From CF-161 sp035259145 (GTDB lineage Bacteria > Chloroflexota > Dormibacteria > Dormibacterales > Dormibacteraceae), in NCBI GenBank assembly GCA_035259145.1, contig DATFWQ010000180.1, positions 1 through 31,287 of the forward strand: a DNA stretch of 31,287 nucleotides, written 5' to 3'. The translations under genes were made by a program, and so were the position numbers. Of the stretch, positions 29,595 to 31,287 are shown piece after piece. Within the stretch, counting starts at the first letter, position 1; each line of letters starts with the position of its first letter. A model generated the notes under the pieces. The model worked only from the letters and a program-made list of their open reading frames with translations, was not told the origin of the DNA and searched no databases.

Positions 29595-30946
29595 CGAATG
29601 GCTCCGGCCGGCTCGCCGAGCCGGGCCGTCAGGTCCCGCACCGCCGGCACCGACTCCAGGTGTAAGACGGCGTCGGCCAGGCTCCCGAGGCCAGGCCCGG
29701 CGTTCAGCCGGAACTTGGCCAGCACCTGGTCGTCCGGAAGCGGGTTCTCCGGGCCTCCCCGGCTGCTCGACACCTCACCGGTCCGCGCTGAGCCGTCGCG
29801 GCGCGTGACCTCGACGTGCCCGCCCGCCGCGGCCGCCGCCGTCTTCGGGTCATACACCTCGTAGCTGACCCGGCGGGCCAGCTCGAAGACCTCAGGCCGC
29901 TCGACGCGGTCGCGGGCGAAGGACTCGATGCCCAGCTCGCCGTCGACCAGGAGAGCGGCGGCGCACCACTGGAGCGAGAACTTGGCGTCATAGGGAGTGC
30001 GCGGATGGAGCTTGGCCGGCTCCGGCCGCAGAACGATCGCAGCGGCCTCCTCAGGCACGCGGAAGTGCACGCCGGCGACGTCCGCGGCCGGCACTGCAGC
30101 CTCGCGCAGGGCGTCCAGAGACGCGTGCGAGAGCTGGCAGGCAGGATAGGGCTTGATGGTGGTTCGCGCCGTCTCCCAGGTCTCACCCAGGCCCCGCACC
30201 AGCATTTCGGGCTGCACGGCCTGGCCGGCGTAGGCTCGGTAGAGGCCGGACTCACCTTCGAGGACCGTCTCCGGGCCGCTTGCTCCGGCGGCGGCGAGGC
30301 GGGCGGCGACGAGGCCCGCATGGGCGGCCCAGCCGGGATGCAGCTGCTTGGTGGATGAGCCATCGGCCAGGAACTCGAGGCTGCCGGCCGCGAAGCTGCC
30401 CGCGACTCCCAGAGCGTGGACGGCGGCGTCCTCACGGAGTCCGTAGAGGCGGCCGGCGGCCAGCGCCGAGGCGAACGTGCCGCAGACGCTCGTGGCGTGG
30501 AAGCCGCGGGCGTGGAAGGCGTGCCGGATGGCGGCGCCCAGCCGTGTCACCACCTCGAAGCCCGCCACCAGAGCGGTGAGCAGCTCGGCGCCGGAGGCCC
30601 CCTGCTCCTCGGCCGCGGCCAGGGCCGCCGGCAGCACGGCAGCTGTCATGTGGACAAGTCCGTCCGCGTGGGTGTCGTCGAAGTCGAGGGCATGGATCAA
30701 CGCCCCGTTGCCCAGCGCGGCGTTTGGGGCGGCTACCCGGCCGCCGCCGATGAGCGTCGCCTGCCGCGAGCCGCCCAGGCCGGCTGCCACCCGGAGCGCC
30801 GGCTCGGCCTCGCCAAGGCGGCGGGCGCCGAGGCCGCAGCCCAGGGCGTCGAGGACGTGCCGGCAGGCGGTCCGGCGCACGCCCGCCGGGATGTCGCCCA
30901 GGCGCAGGCCAAGGCCCCACCGCACCAACGCCCGCGAGGCACTCAA
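29591..30946 (-). CDS. MmgE/PrpD family protein (operon B copy)
   Basis: A 451-residue paralogue of the operon A PrpD protein. It has HALDFDDTH (85-93), VHMTAAVLPAALAA, LHPGWAAHAGLVAARLAAAG, IKPYPACQLSHASLDALRE, and a shorter C-terminal domain. The start is TTG 30946 with AGGGGG 7-8 nt upstream; no other in-frame start precedes the fold. Its stop overlaps the triple-Rid ATG by 4 nt. The two PrpD copies diverge well beyond the core motifs, so they probably act on different intermediates or stereoisomers. Family functions include 2-methylcitrate dehydration and cis-aconitate decarboxylation. The exact reaction is not readable here. Confidence 0.87.
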   Translation of the reverse strand: MSASRALVRWGLGLRLGDIPAGVRRTACRHVLDALGCGLGARRLGEAEPALRVAAGLGGSRQATLIGGGRVAAPNAALGNGALIHALDFDDTHADGLVHMTAAVLPAALAAAEEQGASGAELLTALVAGFEVVTRLGAAIRHAFHARGFHATSVCGTFASALAAGRLYGLREDAAVHALGVAGSFAAGSLEFLADGSSTKQLHPGWAAHAGLVAARLAAAGASGPETVLEGESGLYRAYAGQAVQPEMLVRGLGETWETARTTIKPYPACQLSHASLDALREAAVPAADVAGVHFRVPEEAAAIVLRPEPAKLHPRTPYDAKFSLQWCAAALLVDGELGIESFARDRVERPEVFELARRVSYEVYDPKTAAAAAGGHVEVTRRDGSARTGEVSSSRGGPENPLPDDQVLAKFRLNAGPGLGSLADAVLHLESVPAVRDLTARLGEPAGAIR

Positions 30947-30994
30947 TTCAACACCCCCTGCCTACGGCCACCAAAAAGAGACGTCGCGCGTAGG

Positions 30995-31188
30995 CCCGGG
31001 TCCCCCGGGCCGAATGAGTTGTCACACGCGCCTCCCAGACGCGGTGCCTCATGGAGGGGTTCCGGAAGGGGAGGCCTGCCTCCCCTTGCATGCCCCGGGT
31101 CCCCCGGGCCGATTGAGTTGTCACTCGCGCCTCCCGGACGCGGCGCCTAGGGAGGGGTTCTGGAAGGGGAGGCCTGCCTCCCCTTGCA
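30995..31188. repeat. Two tandem copies of a ~96-bp repeat with hairpins
   Basis: Copy 1 is 30995-31090 and copy 2 is 31094-31188 (period 99 bp), differing by a few substitutions and one indel. Each holds two perfect hairpins: CCCGGG-TCC-CCCGGG at the left, and AAGGGGAGGC-CT-GCCTCCCCTT (arms of 10 bp; 31066-31087 and 31164-31185) at the right. The repeat lies between the CoA-transferase fragment and the PrpD gene of operon B. Copy 2 encodes the last about 20 residues and stop codon of that fragment. Confidence 0.85.
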
Positions 31189-31287
31189 CACCGAAAGCGC
31201 CCGCCTCCCGCAGCTCGCGCCGCCGGGTGTCGTCGTACCCGAGGAGGCCCGCCAGCAGCTGGTCGGCATCCTCGTTGCGGCGGGGGG
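31121..31287 (-). CDS. CaiB/BaiF CoA-transferase, C-terminal fragment cut by the window edge
   Basis: Only the last about 54 codons are present. Their translation begins PRRNEDADQLLAGLLGYDD and continues TRRRELREAGAFGV, the usual ending of family III CoA-transferases (NEEV..LLGY....ELRAAGV). The frame then runs on through repeat copy 2 (about 21 residues beginning QGEAGLPFQNPSLG) to a TGA at 31123-31121. The natural end of such proteins is near AGAF, so the repeat seems to have added a C-terminal tail and a new stop. It would be the upstream partner of the PrpD gene in operon B, matching the CaiB-PrpD content of operon A. Confidence 0.7.
   Translation of the reverse strand, partial: PRRNEDADQLLAGLLGYDDTRRRELREAGAFGVQGEAGLPFQNPSLGAASGRRE

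Noticed and set aside
30995..31188. CRISPR array
   Set aside because: Only two adjacent units of about 96 bp without unique spacers, and no cas genes.

Overview
This is a high-GC window (roughly two-thirds G+C) with many GTG and TTG starts, 1-4 nt gene overlaps, long same-strand catabolic operons, TetR regulators and a LIV-type ABC importer. That suits a free-living soil or subsurface heterotroph of the Actinomycetota or the Chloroflexota/Dormibacterota. I cannot place it further. I saw no rRNA, tRNA, CRISPR array or intact transposase.

Left part (1-11.7 kb), small unrelated transcription units. A structured non-coding element bounded by CTAGTGTC-type inverted ends (1-202) abuts a serine beta-lactamase-fold hydrolase that is divergent from a QsdR-like TetR regulator. 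Next come a DinB-fold protein, an AMIN-like lipoprotein, and a TetR-MMPL exporter pair. A two-gene unit then encodes an Hcp-type tube protein and an encapsulin (HK97-fold) shell protein overlapping by 4 nt, with a three-part methyltransferase divergent from them. A second methyltransferase and a tandem HNH protein close this part.

Middle and right (11.7-31.3 kb), one large catabolic locus. The plus-strand operon A (11871-18006) encodes hydantoinase-like amidohydrolase, CaiB/BaiF CoA-transferase, CitE-type CoA lyase, HxGTHxD cyclase, MmgE/PrpD and a hotdog protein. It converges at a perfect 15-bp inverted repeat on a minus-strand unit (18048-24667) that encodes LIV-type permease, fused permease-ATPase, ATPase, substrate-binding lipoprotein, VOC protein and a crotonase. 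A divergent plus-strand pair (bicupin and membrane protein) follows. The minus-strand operon B (26434-31287) encodes a CoA-transferase that enters from the right edge, a second MmgE/PrpD, a triple-Rid protein, two MaoC-type hotdog proteins and an acyl-CoA dehydrogenase.

How the genes may work together (inference). The ABC system would import an organic acid, amide or amino-acid-like compound. The amidohydrolase and cyclase would open C-N or ring bonds, CaiB enzymes would add CoA, MaoC, crotonase and dehydrogenase enzymes would carry out beta-oxidation-like steps, and the CitE lyase would split a malyl- or citramalyl-type CoA. The family set resembles C5-dicarboxylate (itaconate/mesaconate) degradation joined to cyclic amide or imide hydrolysis, but the substrate is not readable from sequence.

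The most unusual items are the Hcp-encapsulin pair, the single-chain triple Rid protein, the repeats whose arms supply stop codons of flanking genes, and the mirrored CoA-transferase/PrpD operons.
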